From NCBI GenBank assembly GCA_963839515.1, contig CAWIVN010000016.1, positions 1 through 64,000 of the forward strand: a stretch of 64,000 nucleotides of DNA, written 5' to 3'. The position numbers and the translations under genes are program-made. This document shows positions 47,454-56,723 of this stretch, one piece after another. Source of the DNA: Fredericiella sp963839515. GTDB lineage: Bacteria > Chloroflexota > Anaerolineae > Caldilineales > Caldilineaceae. The notes below the pieces were generated by a model. The model saw only the letters and a program-made list of their open reading frames with translations, ran no database searches and had not been told where the DNA came from. Every line of letters starts with the position of its first letter. Position 1 is the stretch's first letter.

Positions 47454-49253
47454 ATGCGAAATGCTCCTGTCTCCTCAAAATTTCTTGTCGTTTTGAGTAT
47501 TGCCATGATCGCAGGTGGGTTCGCGCTTGGTCTCTGGGCCTTTACAAATAGCCCATTTGGCGCACAGGCGAGTTCGCAGCCGGCGGCAGTGGCCGTCGCG
47601 GCTGGCGCCACTGCCAAGGATATTGCCGAAGGGAATGGACATTCGGTGAGTGCAGCAAGCGACAGCAGCGCCCCGATTGAAGGGGATGTTGGGGACCGCA
47701 CTGCTTATTCCGCCGCACCGGCAGAGTTCCCGAGCCTTCCCTTGCTGGCGGTGGAACTTGGCGACGCACCTGCCAGCATGACTGCTGCCGTGATGAGAGC
47801 CGCCGCACGGCTCAGCGACACTGTACTTCTGACAACGACCGCAACGGCAGCGCCGGCGATTCGATTTACAGTCGAACCGGGCGTGGGCACACTTGTCTAT
47901 ACGGTGACTTTTGCCGTCGCTTCACGTTTCGACACGTTGGAACCCACCATTGACTGGCAGCAACTACGTAAGAACTGGAGCAGCGGCAGCGTTTCGTATA
48001 CGCAGATTGCCGTGTTGAGCGATACTTTGCCGGCGCTGCACACTGTGCTGGGCACACCGGGCCCACTCGTGCGTGGTTATGCTGTGACGGAGGATGTGGT
48101 AGCTGCCGCCTGGCAGGACCACACCACGCTGGCCGTGTTGCCGTTCGATCAACTTGAGCCGCGGCTGGCTGTGTTTGCCGTCGACGGACAGAACCCAATC
48201 GAGAACAGCGCCCACTACACGGCGACCGAGTATCCGTTGATCACCGATGTTTATGCCCAGATTGCCGAGGGCGATGCGGTCGAACTGGCGCTGGCGCGCA
48301 AGGCATTGAGCGTGTTGCCGGCCGGCAACCGGCTTCCGGAACACCTGACAATTGTCGCCATGTCTGGCGTCACAGCCATGTGCCGCCAAACCGCAGCGCA
48401 GATGGACCGACTGGGGTCAGCATGGCCGGCCGAGGTCGTAGGCCCCGAATTGGCTGCAGCCGACATCACGCATATCAGCAACGAAGTGCCGTTTGTGCCG
48501 GGCTGTGAAACGAATACGAGCGCCGACAATCTTACCTTCTGTTCGAAGCCCGAATACATGGAAGCGCTGACGGCCTCAGGCGTAGACATCATCGGCCTGA
48601 CTGGCAATCACCAGAACGACTACGGGCGCCAAAATGCGCTCAAATCGCTGGACATCTATGAGAAGGCCGGGTTGCCCGTTTATGGCGGGGGGCGCAACAA
48701 GCAAGCCGCCTTTGCGCCGTTGATTATTGAACACAACGGCAATCGGCTGGCGTTTTTGGGCGCCAACAGCTATGGCCCCAAGTTCGCCTGGGCCACTGAC
48801 GATCAGCCCGGCAGCGCAGAGTTCGATTTGGCAATCATGTCCGCCATGGTGCGTGAACTCAAGCAGGAGAATAAGGCGGATGTGGTCTTAGCCGAGTTGC
48901 AGTATCAGGAGAGCTATGACACGCAGCCCCTGCTTGACCAACGCCAGGACTTCACGGCACTGGTGCGTGCGGGCGCGGATATTGTAACCGGCGTGCAGAG
49001 CCATGTTCCGCAGGGGATGGAGTTTACCGACGACAAGCTGGTCCTCTATGGGCTGGGTAACCTCTATTTCGACCAAATGTGGGAGCAGGCGACGCGCGAG
49101 GGTATGATTGTCAAGCACACCATTTATGAAGGGCGGCACATCAGCACGCAGGTTTTGACCACGCTGCTATACGATTACGGCCAGCCGCGTTGGACCACGC
49201 CGGCGCAGCGGGACAGCATTCTCACGCGCGTGTTTGCTAACAGCTACTGGTAA
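47454..49253 (+). CDS. CapA/PgsA-family surface protein (poly-gamma-glutamate-type phosphoesterase fold)
   Basis: 599 residues from ATG 47454 (GTG 47403 possible). A membrane helix (about 10-32) is followed by a Ser/Ala-rich linker, an N-terminal unknown domain (about 90-300) and a CapA-like metallophosphoesterase domain (about 315-580): LTIVAMSGVTAM, ADITHISNEVPF, IIGLTGNHQNDYG, VLAELQYQE, VTGVQSHVPQG. The first motif usually has Gly-Asp; here it is Ser-Gly, so metal binding may be altered. TATACT ends eight bases before this ATG, suggesting a leaderless mRNA. Role probably in capsule or wall polymer handling. Confidence 0.85.
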   Translation: MRNAPVSSKFLVVLSIAMIAGGFALGLWAFTNSPFGAQASSQPAAVAVAAGATAKDIAEGNGHSVSAASDSSAPIEGDVGDRTAYSAAPAEFPSLPLLAVELGDAPASMTAAVMRAAARLSDTVLLTTTATAAPAIRFTVEPGVGTLVYTVTFAVASRFDTLEPTIDWQQLRKNWSSGSVSYTQIAVLSDTLPALHTVLGTPGPLVRGYAVTEDVVAAAWQDHTTLAVLPFDQLEPRLAVFAVDGQNPIENSAHYTATEYPLITDVYAQIAEGDAVELALARKALSVLPAGNRLPEHLTIVAMSGVTAMCRQTAAQMDRLGSAWPAEVVGPELAAADITHISNEVPFVPGCETNTSADNLTFCSKPEYMEALTASGVDIIGLTGNHQNDYGRQNALKSLDIYEKAGLPVYGGGRNKQAAFAPLIIEHNGNRLAFLGANSYGPKFAWATDDQPGSAEFDLAIMSAMVRELKQENKADVVLAELQYQESYDTQPLLDQRQDFTALVRAGADIVTGVQSHVPQGMEFTDDKLVLYGLGNLYFDQMWEQATREGMIVKHTIYEGRHISTQVLTTLLYDYGQPRWTTPAQRDSILTRVFANSYW

Positions 49254-49449
49254 ATGGCTGGCTCACCCTGCCGACATGAGAGTTACATGAAAGATGCAGC
49301 GCCAATCCGCAAAATTGTTGCTGCAAAGCACGTCAGGCAGTATAATCCGGTGCTGCGCTGCCGGCGTTGAAATCGCACCCCCCAATGGTGTGGCGCTGCA
49401 CCGCAGTTTTCGATCCATTGATTGCTATGCAACCCTTTCTGAGGTCTAC

Positions 49450-50229
49450 ATGACAACCACACCCACCAAAGATCCGTCCAACAAGAATTCGGCTGGCAAG
49501 CCTGCTGCCAAGCCGGCCCCGCCGGCCAAAACGACGAAAAAAGTCTCCAGTGGCGAATCGCGCATTAACAGCTCCAATATCGGCCTGTGGCTGATTGGCG
49601 CTTCGGTTGCAATTGTGGCGCTCGTCGTGGGCATCATTGTGCTTAATGAGAACAGGGCCAAGAGTGCCCCGGTTGCGCAGCCAGACGTGCCTGCCGAATG
49701 GATTAACCGCAATGTGGTGGGCAGCCCGGATGCGCCCGTTACCGTGCAGTTGTGGGAGGATTTCCTGTGCCCTTCCTGCCAGTCATTTGCGCAGACGGTC
49801 AAGCCGCAGCTGTTTGCCAACTATGTAAAGTCCGGCCAGGTGCGTGTCGAGTATCACTACTTCCCGCTGCAGCAGCATGAGCCGGGCGCAACCATGAGTG
49901 CCTTGGCAGCGGAGTGCGCATCCGACCAAGGCATGTTCTGGCCATACCACGACCGCGTCTTCCAAATGGCGCGCGTGGACCAGCAAGGGGCCACGCAGTT
50001 TGACGACCTGGTAGGCTATGCACAAGGCATGGGCATGGATGAAGCCAAATTCCGGACTTGCTTGAGCAGCCAAGAGCACTTGAGCACTGTCACAGATTCG
50101 TTGGCGCAGGCACAACAACTCAATCTCCAGTTTACGCCCTCGATCATTGTGGGCGACACATTGCTGCAGGACTCGAGCTTTCCGTCGCTAGCGGCAGAAA
50201 TCGATCGGCAGCTGGCGGCGGCCCAATAA
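49450..50229 (+). CDS. DsbA-like membrane-anchored disulfide oxidoreductase
   Basis: 259 residues from ATG 49450. Lys/Pro-rich cytoplasmic N-terminus, one membrane helix (about 44-65), then a thioredoxin fold with active site Cys107-Pro-Ser-Cys110 in LWEDFLCPSCQSF and a helical insertion typical of DsbA/BdbD. The cis-Pro region is FTPSIIVGD. It should oxidise exported proteins. The next gene, 26 bp on, encodes its DsbB-type partner. Confidence 0.92.
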   Translation: MTTTPTKDPSNKNSAGKPAAKPAPPAKTTKKVSSGESRINSSNIGLWLIGASVAIVALVVGIIVLNENRAKSAPVAQPDVPAEWINRNVVGSPDAPVTVQLWEDFLCPSCQSFAQTVKPQLFANYVKSGQVRVEYHYFPLQQHEPGATMSALAAECASDQGMFWPYHDRVFQMARVDQQGATQFDDLVGYAQGMGMDEAKFRTCLSSQEHLSTVTDSLAQAQQLNLQFTPSIIVGDTLLQDSSFPSLAAEIDRQLAAAQ

Positions 50230-50255
50230 CCGCGCCTAGAAACGAGCGTTGATCC

Positions 50256-51176
50256 ATGGAGCGAGCTTCCAGTTGGCTGAACCGCAACAGCATGTACATC
50301 GCGCTGTTGGCAGCATGGATCGCTATGTGCGGCAGCCTTTACTTCAGCGAAGTAAAGGGTTACGTACCGTGCGTCTTGTGCTGGTATCAGCGCATTCTGA
50401 TGTATCCCTTGGCGGCCATTATTGCCATTGGGCTGTTGCGGCGTGACTGGCATCTGCCATATTACGTGCTGCCGTTCTCGCTGTTCGGTTTGTGTGTTTC
50501 GACCTATCATTACTTGCTGGAGAAGACCGATATCTTTGCCGGCGCCGCCGCATGCCGGCAAGGTGTATCATGCACTACGCAGTGGATCAACTGGTTTGGA
50601 TTCGTAACGATTCCTTTCCTGGCACTGATCGGTTTTCTGATCATCACCCTCATGTCGGTGATCGCTTTGGTCAACCGCGAACCGGTGGGTGAGGACGAAG
50701 AGGGCGATCCGCTGCGCACGCCGTGGCTGCGGGTGGCTGCGCCGGTTGTCGCCGTACTTGCCGTGTTTGCGGTACTGTTCATCACGGGCGCGCCGCCTGC
50801 CCAAGCGCAAGGCAACACGCCAGTGTCGACGGCCTTCCCTGTCGCAAATGTGACGCCTGGACCGCAGGCGTCGGCCGGCCACGCCGAGCACAGTGCGGCC
50901 GCAGTGGATCGCGGTGGACAGCTCTTTCGCGAATCATGCGCCGCTTGTCATGGTATTGACGCCAAGGGTGTGGCAAACTTAGGGAACCAGCTGGCTGGTT
51001 CAGATTTCGTGAATGGCAAGACGGATGCGGAGCTATTGGCGGTGGTTCGCGCAGGTCGCGATCTCACCAGTCCGGACAACACGACGGGTCTGGTTATGCC
51101 GCCCAGCGGCGGCCGGCCCGATCTAAGCGATCAGGATCTGCTCTCGATCATCGCCTTTATACGGGCGCAGCCTTGA
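50256..51176 (+). CDS. DsbB/BdbC fused to a cytochrome c domain
   Basis: 306 residues. The first about 145 residues form a four-helix DsbB/BdbC protein with both Cys pairs: Cys39-x-x-Cys42 (VPCVLCW) and Cys100/Cys106 (CRQGVSC). A fifth helix (about 160-180) leads across the membrane again, followed by a Ala/Pro linker and a class I cytochrome c domain with heme site Cys228-Ala-Ala-Cys231-His232 and likely axial Met281 in LVMPP. It should reoxidise the upstream DsbA and could pass electrons to the attached heme, and so to a respiratory oxidase, instead of or besides quinone. Confidence 0.92.
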   Translation: MERASSWLNRNSMYIALLAAWIAMCGSLYFSEVKGYVPCVLCWYQRILMYPLAAIIAIGLLRRDWHLPYYVLPFSLFGLCVSTYHYLLEKTDIFAGAAACRQGVSCTTQWINWFGFVTIPFLALIGFLIITLMSVIALVNREPVGEDEEGDPLRTPWLRVAAPVVAVLAVFAVLFITGAPPAQAQGNTPVSTAFPVANVTPGPQASAGHAEHSAAAVDRGGQLFRESCAACHGIDAKGVANLGNQLAGSDFVNGKTDAELLAVVRAGRDLTSPDNTTGLVMPPSGGRPDLSDQDLLSIIAFIRAQP

Positions 51177-51201
51177 TCGCCTACGCTAGGAATGGCAAGA
51201 T

Positions 51202-52050
51202 TTGAGCAAAGAGTCAAGGACGCCAACCAGATTTACATCAGCATTCTTGCCGGCGCTACTGCCGGCGCTTGTCTGGCTGGCCGTGCTGGTGGTGATTGGT
51301 CTGGCTGCCATAACCGGCAGTCCCAGAGCGGTACACGCCCAGGATAGCTCGGGTATCTCGTCGCCTGGCCCGGGGGCCGCCATCAATGGCGACGTCCCTA
51401 TCATCGGCACGGCAACGATTGATCCGTTCCAGAAGTACGAACTGCATTATAAGCAGGAGCCAAGCGGGGACGATGCCTATATCTATTTTGCCGGCGGAAC
51501 GTCCCCGGTCATCAACGGCCAGCTTGGCGTGTGGCAGGCGGGAGGGCTTCCGCCGGGCGCCTACACACTGCGACTGCGGGTTGTGAAGGTGGATGGTAAT
51601 TATGCCGAGTTCTATATACCGAACATTACAGTCAACCAGGCAGGTGGAGCGCCGCTGCCAGCGGCTACGCTGGCATTGACGCCGACGGCAACACCGACTT
51701 TCACCCCTGCGCCGCAACCGACGGCGGTCGTTGGGCAGGTGACACAACCGCAAGTAGAAGGGGATGCACCGCCGCCCACCGCAACGCCAACGCCCGCCGC
51801 TGTGGCGGGGGGGCCGGAAGCGGGCGCGGCGCTGCCCACGTCGGGGACACTACTTGGCGCGCAGGGTACCGGCGTGCAGACAGTGGCCGGAGCAAGTGTG
51901 ACGGACCAGCTAGGTGAGTCGCTAGGATTTGAACGCTTGCGCACCCAGTTTTTTAATGGGGTGCGCATCAGTGCTGCACTCTTTATTGGCTTTGCCGCCT
52001 TGTTGGCGGGCAAGAAGCTGTTTGAGTGGGTTTGGAAGAAGTACGGATAG
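51202..52050 (+). CDS. Exported protein with Thr-Pro linker and C-terminal membrane helix
   Basis: 282 residues from TTG 51202. Signal helix (about 16-38), a beta-rich domain (about 55-150, PINGQLGVWQAGGLPPGAYTL type), a Thr-Pro/Ala-rich stalk containing LPTSG (about 205-210) and a C-terminal membrane helix (about 255-275) with a Lys/Trp tail. It is anchored at the surface; LPTSG is not directly before the helix, so sortase processing is doubtful. Follows the DsbB fusion by 25 bp. Confidence 0.75.
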   Translation: MSKESRTPTRFTSAFLPALLPALVWLAVLVVIGLAAITGSPRAVHAQDSSGISSPGPGAAINGDVPIIGTATIDPFQKYELHYKQEPSGDDAYIYFAGGTSPVINGQLGVWQAGGLPPGAYTLRLRVVKVDGNYAEFYIPNITVNQAGGAPLPAATLALTPTATPTFTPAPQPTAVVGQVTQPQVEGDAPPPTATPTPAAVAGGPEAGAALPTSGTLLGAQGTGVQTVAGASVTDQLGESLGFERLRTQFFNGVRISAALFIGFAALLAGKKLFEWVWKKYG

Positions 52051-52178
52051 ACTAGGTTGTTGATGTAAGTCGCTGCCGGTTAAAGCAGCAGCAGGACGAA
52101 CAGAATCCAGGCGCGAATGGCCCAGGCACAAGAGTGCTCGGGGTCGTTCGCGCCTTTTCGGCTTTGATGTGCAGACTC

Positions 52179-52760
52179 ATGCAGGATATCAAGATGATCG
52201 TCGGCTTGGGTAACCCAGGCCCCCAGTACAGCCGGAATCGCCACAATATCGGCTTCCAATGCGTAGAACTCTTTGCACAGCGGCACGGCCTGCGCCTGGA
52301 CAAGATGCAGCAGCGCGCCATGACGGGGAGTGGGTTTGCCATGGCGGGGGGAACTCGCTACAAGGTTTTGCTGGCGAAGCCGTTGACCTACATGAATGGC
52401 AGCGGTGAGGCAGTTGCGCCGCTTGCTCGCTACTATCAAGTGGAACCGCAGGACATGATCGTCGTGCATGACGACCTGGATTTGGCACCGGCCAAGCTGC
52501 GCCTGCGCTACAACGGCTCGTCCGGCGGGCAGAATGGCATTAAGTCAATCATGGAGCGCCTGGGCACAGCCGAGTTTGCGCGTATCAAGGTAGGCATCGG
52601 ACGTCCACCTGGGCGGATGGACCCCGCTGACTATGTGCTGCAAAATTTCAGTGCGGCCGAAGAAGAGGCGTTTGGACCACTACGCGCCCGCGTATGTGAC
52701 GCCTTGGAGTGTTGGCTGCATGAAGGTATTGATGCAGCAATGAACCGTTACAATGGCTGA
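52179..52760 (+). CDS. pth: Peptidyl-tRNA hydrolase
   Basis: 193 residues from ATG 52179 (ATG 52194 also possible). Pth hydrolyses peptidyl-tRNA released from stalled ribosomes. Diagnostic segments: IVGLGNPGPQYSRNRHNIGF with catalytic His, KPLTYMNGSGEAV, VVHDDLDLAPAKLRLR, GSSGGQNGIKSI and KVGIGRPPGRMDPADYVL. Normal length. Followed at 45 bp by mfd, a frequent bacterial pair. Confidence 0.97.
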   Translation: MQDIKMIVGLGNPGPQYSRNRHNIGFQCVELFAQRHGLRLDKMQQRAMTGSGFAMAGGTRYKVLLAKPLTYMNGSGEAVAPLARYYQVEPQDMIVVHDDLDLAPAKLRLRYNGSSGGQNGIKSIMERLGTAEFARIKVGIGRPPGRMDPADYVLQNFSAAEEEAFGPLRARVCDALECWLHEGIDAAMNRYNG

Positions 52761-52805
52761 GAAAGACATAACATGATGTCTGAAACGGTGACTGGGTAAC
52801 GAAAT

Positions 52806-55800
52806 ATGAAACTATCAGGACTGGTTAATCTGCTGCCGGATGTGCCTGCCTTTAGCGAATGGTTGGCGCAACTAAAAAGTGGACAGGAGACGGAGCCGCA
52901 GGCTGTGCTGCAGGCGGCGCGGCCGTACCTGGTGGCGGGCATCGCTTCCCAGTGGCAGGGGCCGCTCCTGCTGATTACGGCACGCAGTGAAATGGCGCAG
53001 CAATTGGTCGATCAACTGCTGATGTGGCTGCCGCCGCTCGAAGCCGGTGGCGCGCCCGTCCACTTGTTCGCCGACCCGGACGCCTTGCCCTATGAGCGGA
53101 TTTCTTGGAGCGGCGCCACGCGGCAGCGACGACTCACCACGCTTGCCGCCCTGCAGCAACAGCGCATGCAAGGCGGTCAAGGCGCGCCGCCAATTGTGGT
53201 GGTCAGTGCCCGTGCATTGATGCAAAAGACTTTGCCTGGACGCGAGCTGCGGTTGGCGCTACGCACACTCAAGACCGGGTCCGCTGTGCGGCTGGAGCAG
53301 ATGATCGCTGGCTGGGTGCAGACCGGCTACAATCCGGTCGAGATTGTCGAGGAACCAGGCGTTTTCGCTCGCCGCGGCGGCATTGTGGATGTCTGGCCGC
53401 CAAATTTGCCCAGCCCTGTGCGCATCGACCTGTTTGGCGACGAGGTCGAGAGCCTGCGCCTGTTCGACCCTGCGACCCAGCGTACCATTCGCCAAGTGGC
53501 AAGTGTCGAGATTGGACCGGGCAGTGAAGTCCTGAGCAAGTACGGTCCAGCGGTCCTGGAGCGGCTCAACGTACGTGGCGAGGGATTGATGGCGCCTGAA
53601 AACGTGTCGCACTCAGATGAGGGCGGGCAACCGGACTCGCCGCTGCATGACCCCCAGCTGCTGCTGGCACTGCGTGAAGAACTGCGCTTGGAAGTGGATC
53701 ACCTACGCAACAGCCAGAGCTTCCACGGCGTCGAGTGGTATCTGCCGTATACGTATGCACAACCGGCGAGCCTGCTCGACCACGTGGGAGCAGATGGACT
53801 GGTAATTGTGGACGATCCGCTCGATTTGTTTGCCACGGTTAACGAGTTGGAGCTACAGGCGGAGGGGTTGCGCGTGGAATTGGAGCGAAGCGGCGAACTG
53901 CCGCGCGGATTCCAACGCAACTATTTTGCGGCGGACGATCTGCGCAAGGTGCTGGTGGAGCGCAAGCCGGCCATTTTGGGGTATGGCGATCTGTACAGCA
54001 AAGGCGCCAGCGCCAACACGTCACTAGCGCGTTGTTTTGCACCAGGCCTGCGTTTTGGCGGCAAGACCAAGGAGATCGCGGCCGAAATTGTCAAAGGACA
54101 CAATGCCGGCCATACCAGCGTGCTGCTCTCGCGGCAGATGGGGCGGCTGCGCGAGCTGCTGCAGGAGTTTCACCTGGCGCCACAAGTACACGAGCAGTTG
54201 TCAGTGCCGCCGCTGGCGGGTTCGGTCTCCTTGCTGCAGGGCGTCCTGGGCGAAGGATTTGTCGTGCGTGGGCTGTCCGCACCTCTGCACCTATATACTG
54301 ACACCGAATTGTTTGGGTGGAGCAAGCCCCAGGCACGTTCGCGCTCCAAGCATCACAGCAAGGTTGCGCCCGAGCTGTTTTTTGCCGACATGAAGAGCGG
54401 CGAGTTTGTCGTGCACATCGAACATGGCATCGGCATGTTTGACGGCCTGGTGCGGATGGAACTGGCCGGCATTGAACGTGAGTATCTCCAGGTCAGCTAT
54501 GCGCGTGGCGACAAGTTGTATGTCCCGGTCCATCAGGCCGACCGGCTGAGCCGGTACGTCGGCGCCGGCGAGAGCACCCCGCCCGTTACCCGGCTGGGAA
54601 CGGCTGACTGGCAGATGGTCAAGGACCGCGCTAAGCGGGCGGTGGCCGAAATAGCTGAGGACCTGCTCAAGCTGTACGCCCAGCGCGAGCTGATTAAGGG
54701 ACATGTATACAGCCCGGATAGCCCGTGGCAAGAAGAGATGGAGGCAGCGTTCCCTTACCAGGAGACGGATGACCAACTGCACGCGGTCGAAGCCGTCAAG
54801 CGCGATATGGAGTCGGAACGCCCGATGGACCGGCTTATCTGTGGCGACGTTGGGTATGGCAAGACCGAGGTAGCTATTCGCGCGGCGTTCAAGGCGATCA
54901 ACGACGGCAAACAGGTGGCATTTCTGGTGCCGACGACCGTGCTGGCCCAGCAGCATTTTCGCAATATTTCGAGCCGGCTTAACCGTTTTCCGGTTCGTGT
55001 CGAAGTATTGAGCCGTTTTCGCACCTCAGCGCAGCAGGACAAGGTGATCGACGGCCTGCGCGCCGGAACGGTGGACCTGGTGGTCGGCACGCATCGCCTG
55101 CTGAGTCAGGATGTGGAATTCAAAGATCTGGGCATGTTGATCATCGACGAAGAGCAGCGTTTTGGGGTGGCGCAGAAGGAGCAACTAAAGCAACTGCGCG
55201 CCAAGGTAGACGTGCTGACGCTGAGTGCGACGCCGATCCCACGTACGCTGCATATGAGCTTGAGCGGCATTCGCGATATGAGTACGATCAACACGCCGCC
55301 CAAGGAGCGCCAACCGATCCATACCGTACTGGCGGAGTACGACGACCTGCTGGTAAAGCAGGCGATCGAACGCGAACTCAACCGCAGGGGCCAGGTATTT
55401 GTGGTAACGCATCGCATTCATGGCATCCATGCCTTGGCCGATCGCGTCCAACGTCTCGTACCCAATGCCGTGGTCGCAGTAGGTCATGGGCAGATGCATG
55501 AGCGCGAGTTGGAGGATGCCATGATGCGCTTTGCCGATGGCGACGTGGACGTGTTGGTGGCCACGACGATTATTGAGAACGGATTGGATATTCCCAACGC
55601 CAATACGATCATTATCAATCGTGCCGACCATTTTGGATTGGCGCAGTTGTACCAGCTGCGCGGGCGCGTGGGACGCAGCGCGCAACGTGGATACTGCTAC
55701 CTGCTCTATGATCGCAATGCGGTTCTCAGCTACGACGCGCGCCGGCGGCTGTCGGCAGTGCTGGAGAGCAGCGAGGAGTTGGGGGCAGGGTTCCGTATTG

Positions 55801-56639
55801 CCATGCGCGACCTTGAGATTCGTGGGGCCGGTGAGCTGTTGGGCGCGCGCCAGCACGGCCACATCGACAGCGTCGGTTTCGACCTTTACACGCGCCTGCT
55901 GGCGCAGGCGATTAACGAGGCGCGGCGCAAAAAGGATCGCTTCGAGAAAGCCGTGCAGACGAGCACGGTGGAAGCAGGCGAGGAGGGTACAACCCCGGCT
56001 GAAGTGACTGTCACGGAGGACGCGGACGGCACTGCGCCAGGTGCCGTCACCGAGCCTGCCGGTGGTCCAGCAAGTGATTGGGAGCTGACTATAGCAATAG
56101 ATGGCGAGGATGAGGAACCGATTCCTTTCGACCTGGAAGACCCACTGGCTCCCCCAGTAACGCTGGATCTGCCCTTGGACGCGCGCATCCCAGTCTGGTA
56201 CATCGAGGACGAAGACCTGCGGCTGCAGCTATACCGGCGCATCGCCGGCATCACGCACCCCGAGGTGTTGGATGAGATGCGCCAGGAGTTGCTCGATCGG
56301 TTTGGTAAGGACGCAGAAACCAGTTCTGTGCCCGAGGAAATCGAAAATCTATTCTTCCAGATCCGGGTCAAGATCCTGGCGACGCATGCCGGAGTCGATC
56401 GTATTGGCCGCGACATGGACAATCTCGTTTTACACAGCGATGCACTCGAAAATATGGATCGCAAGACGATGCAGCGGCGGCTGCGGCTTGGGTTGGGGCG
56501 AATTTCGGAGGACGACAACAGCTTTGTCCCGGAAGAGGCGGCGCGCGTTGGTCGACGTGCGATCTATTTGCCGGTAGATGAGATTGGGCGCTGGCGGGAA
56601 GTGTTGTTGCGCACGCTGCAAATCATGGCTGTGGGATAG
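52806..56639 (+). CDS. mfd: Transcription-repair coupling factor Mfd
   Basis: 1277 residues. UvrB-like N-terminal domains (about 5-320), the RNA-polymerase-interacting domain (about 510-590, EFVVHIEHGIGMFDGL), RecG-like translocase: Walker A GDVGYGKTEVAI, DEEQRFGV, LSATPIPRTLHMSLSGIRDMS, and GRVGRSAQRGYCYLLY in the second lobe, then the TRCF C-terminal domain. An acidic insert of about 70 residues rich in Glu/Pro/Ala (about 1050-1120) separates translocase and C-terminal domain. Mfd removes stalled RNA polymerase and recruits UvrA. Confidence 0.98.
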   Translation: MKLSGLVNLLPDVPAFSEWLAQLKSGQETEPQAVLQAARPYLVAGIASQWQGPLLLITARSEMAQQLVDQLLMWLPPLEAGGAPVHLFADPDALPYERISWSGATRQRRLTTLAALQQQRMQGGQGAPPIVVVSARALMQKTLPGRELRLALRTLKTGSAVRLEQMIAGWVQTGYNPVEIVEEPGVFARRGGIVDVWPPNLPSPVRIDLFGDEVESLRLFDPATQRTIRQVASVEIGPGSEVLSKYGPAVLERLNVRGEGLMAPENVSHSDEGGQPDSPLHDPQLLLALREELRLEVDHLRNSQSFHGVEWYLPYTYAQPASLLDHVGADGLVIVDDPLDLFATVNELELQAEGLRVELERSGELPRGFQRNYFAADDLRKVLVERKPAILGYGDLYSKGASANTSLARCFAPGLRFGGKTKEIAAEIVKGHNAGHTSVLLSRQMGRLRELLQEFHLAPQVHEQLSVPPLAGSVSLLQGVLGEGFVVRGLSAPLHLYTDTELFGWSKPQARSRSKHHSKVAPELFFADMKSGEFVVHIEHGIGMFDGLVRMELAGIEREYLQVSYARGDKLYVPVHQADRLSRYVGAGESTPPVTRLGTADWQMVKDRAKRAVAEIAEDLLKLYAQRELIKGHVYSPDSPWQEEMEAAFPYQETDDQLHAVEAVKRDMESERPMDRLICGDVGYGKTEVAIRAAFKAINDGKQVAFLVPTTVLAQQHFRNISSRLNRFPVRVEVLSRFRTSAQQDKVIDGLRAGTVDLVVGTHRLLSQDVEFKDLGMLIIDEEQRFGVAQKEQLKQLRAKVDVLTLSATPIPRTLHMSLSGIRDMSTINTPPKERQPIHTVLAEYDDLLVKQAIERELNRRGQVFVVTHRIHGIHALADRVQRLVPNAVVAVGHGQMHERELEDAMMRFADGDVDVLVATTIIENGLDIPNANTIIINRADHFGLAQLYQLRGRVGRSAQRGYCYLLYDRNAVLSYDARRRLSAVLESSEELGAGFRIAMRDLEIRGAGELLGARQHGHIDSVGFDLYTRLLAQAINEARRKKDRFEKAVQTSTVEAGEEGTTPAEVTVTEDADGTAPGAVTEPAGGPASDWELTIAIDGEDEEPIPFDLEDPLAPPVTLDLPLDARIPVWYIEDEDLRLQLYRRIAGITHPEVLDEMRQELLDRFGKDAETSSVPEEIENLFFQIRVKILATHAGVDRIGRDMDNLVLHSDALENMDRKTMQRRLRLGLGRISEDDNSFVPEEAARVGRRAIYLPVDEIGRWREVLLRTLQIMAVG

Positions 56640-56673
56640 TTGCGAGATCGATGTGCAGCTATCCCACACCTAT

Positions 56674-56712
56674 CCCACATTTATCCCACACAATTTGTGG
56701 GATAAATGTGGG
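56674..56712. terminator. 17-bp hairpin between mfd and HMG-CoA synthase
   Basis: CCCACATTTATCCCACA, loop CAATT, and its exact complement TGTGGGATAAATGTGGG. The motif TATCCCACA is repeated three times just before and within the stem. It lies between convergent genes, so it likely acts as bidirectional terminator. Confidence 0.7.
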
Positions 56713-56723
56713 TTATGGATGTG

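Noticed and set aside
51840..51860. LPTSG as a sortase signal
   Set aside because: The motif is about 45 residues from the membrane helix, whereas sortase signals lie directly before it.
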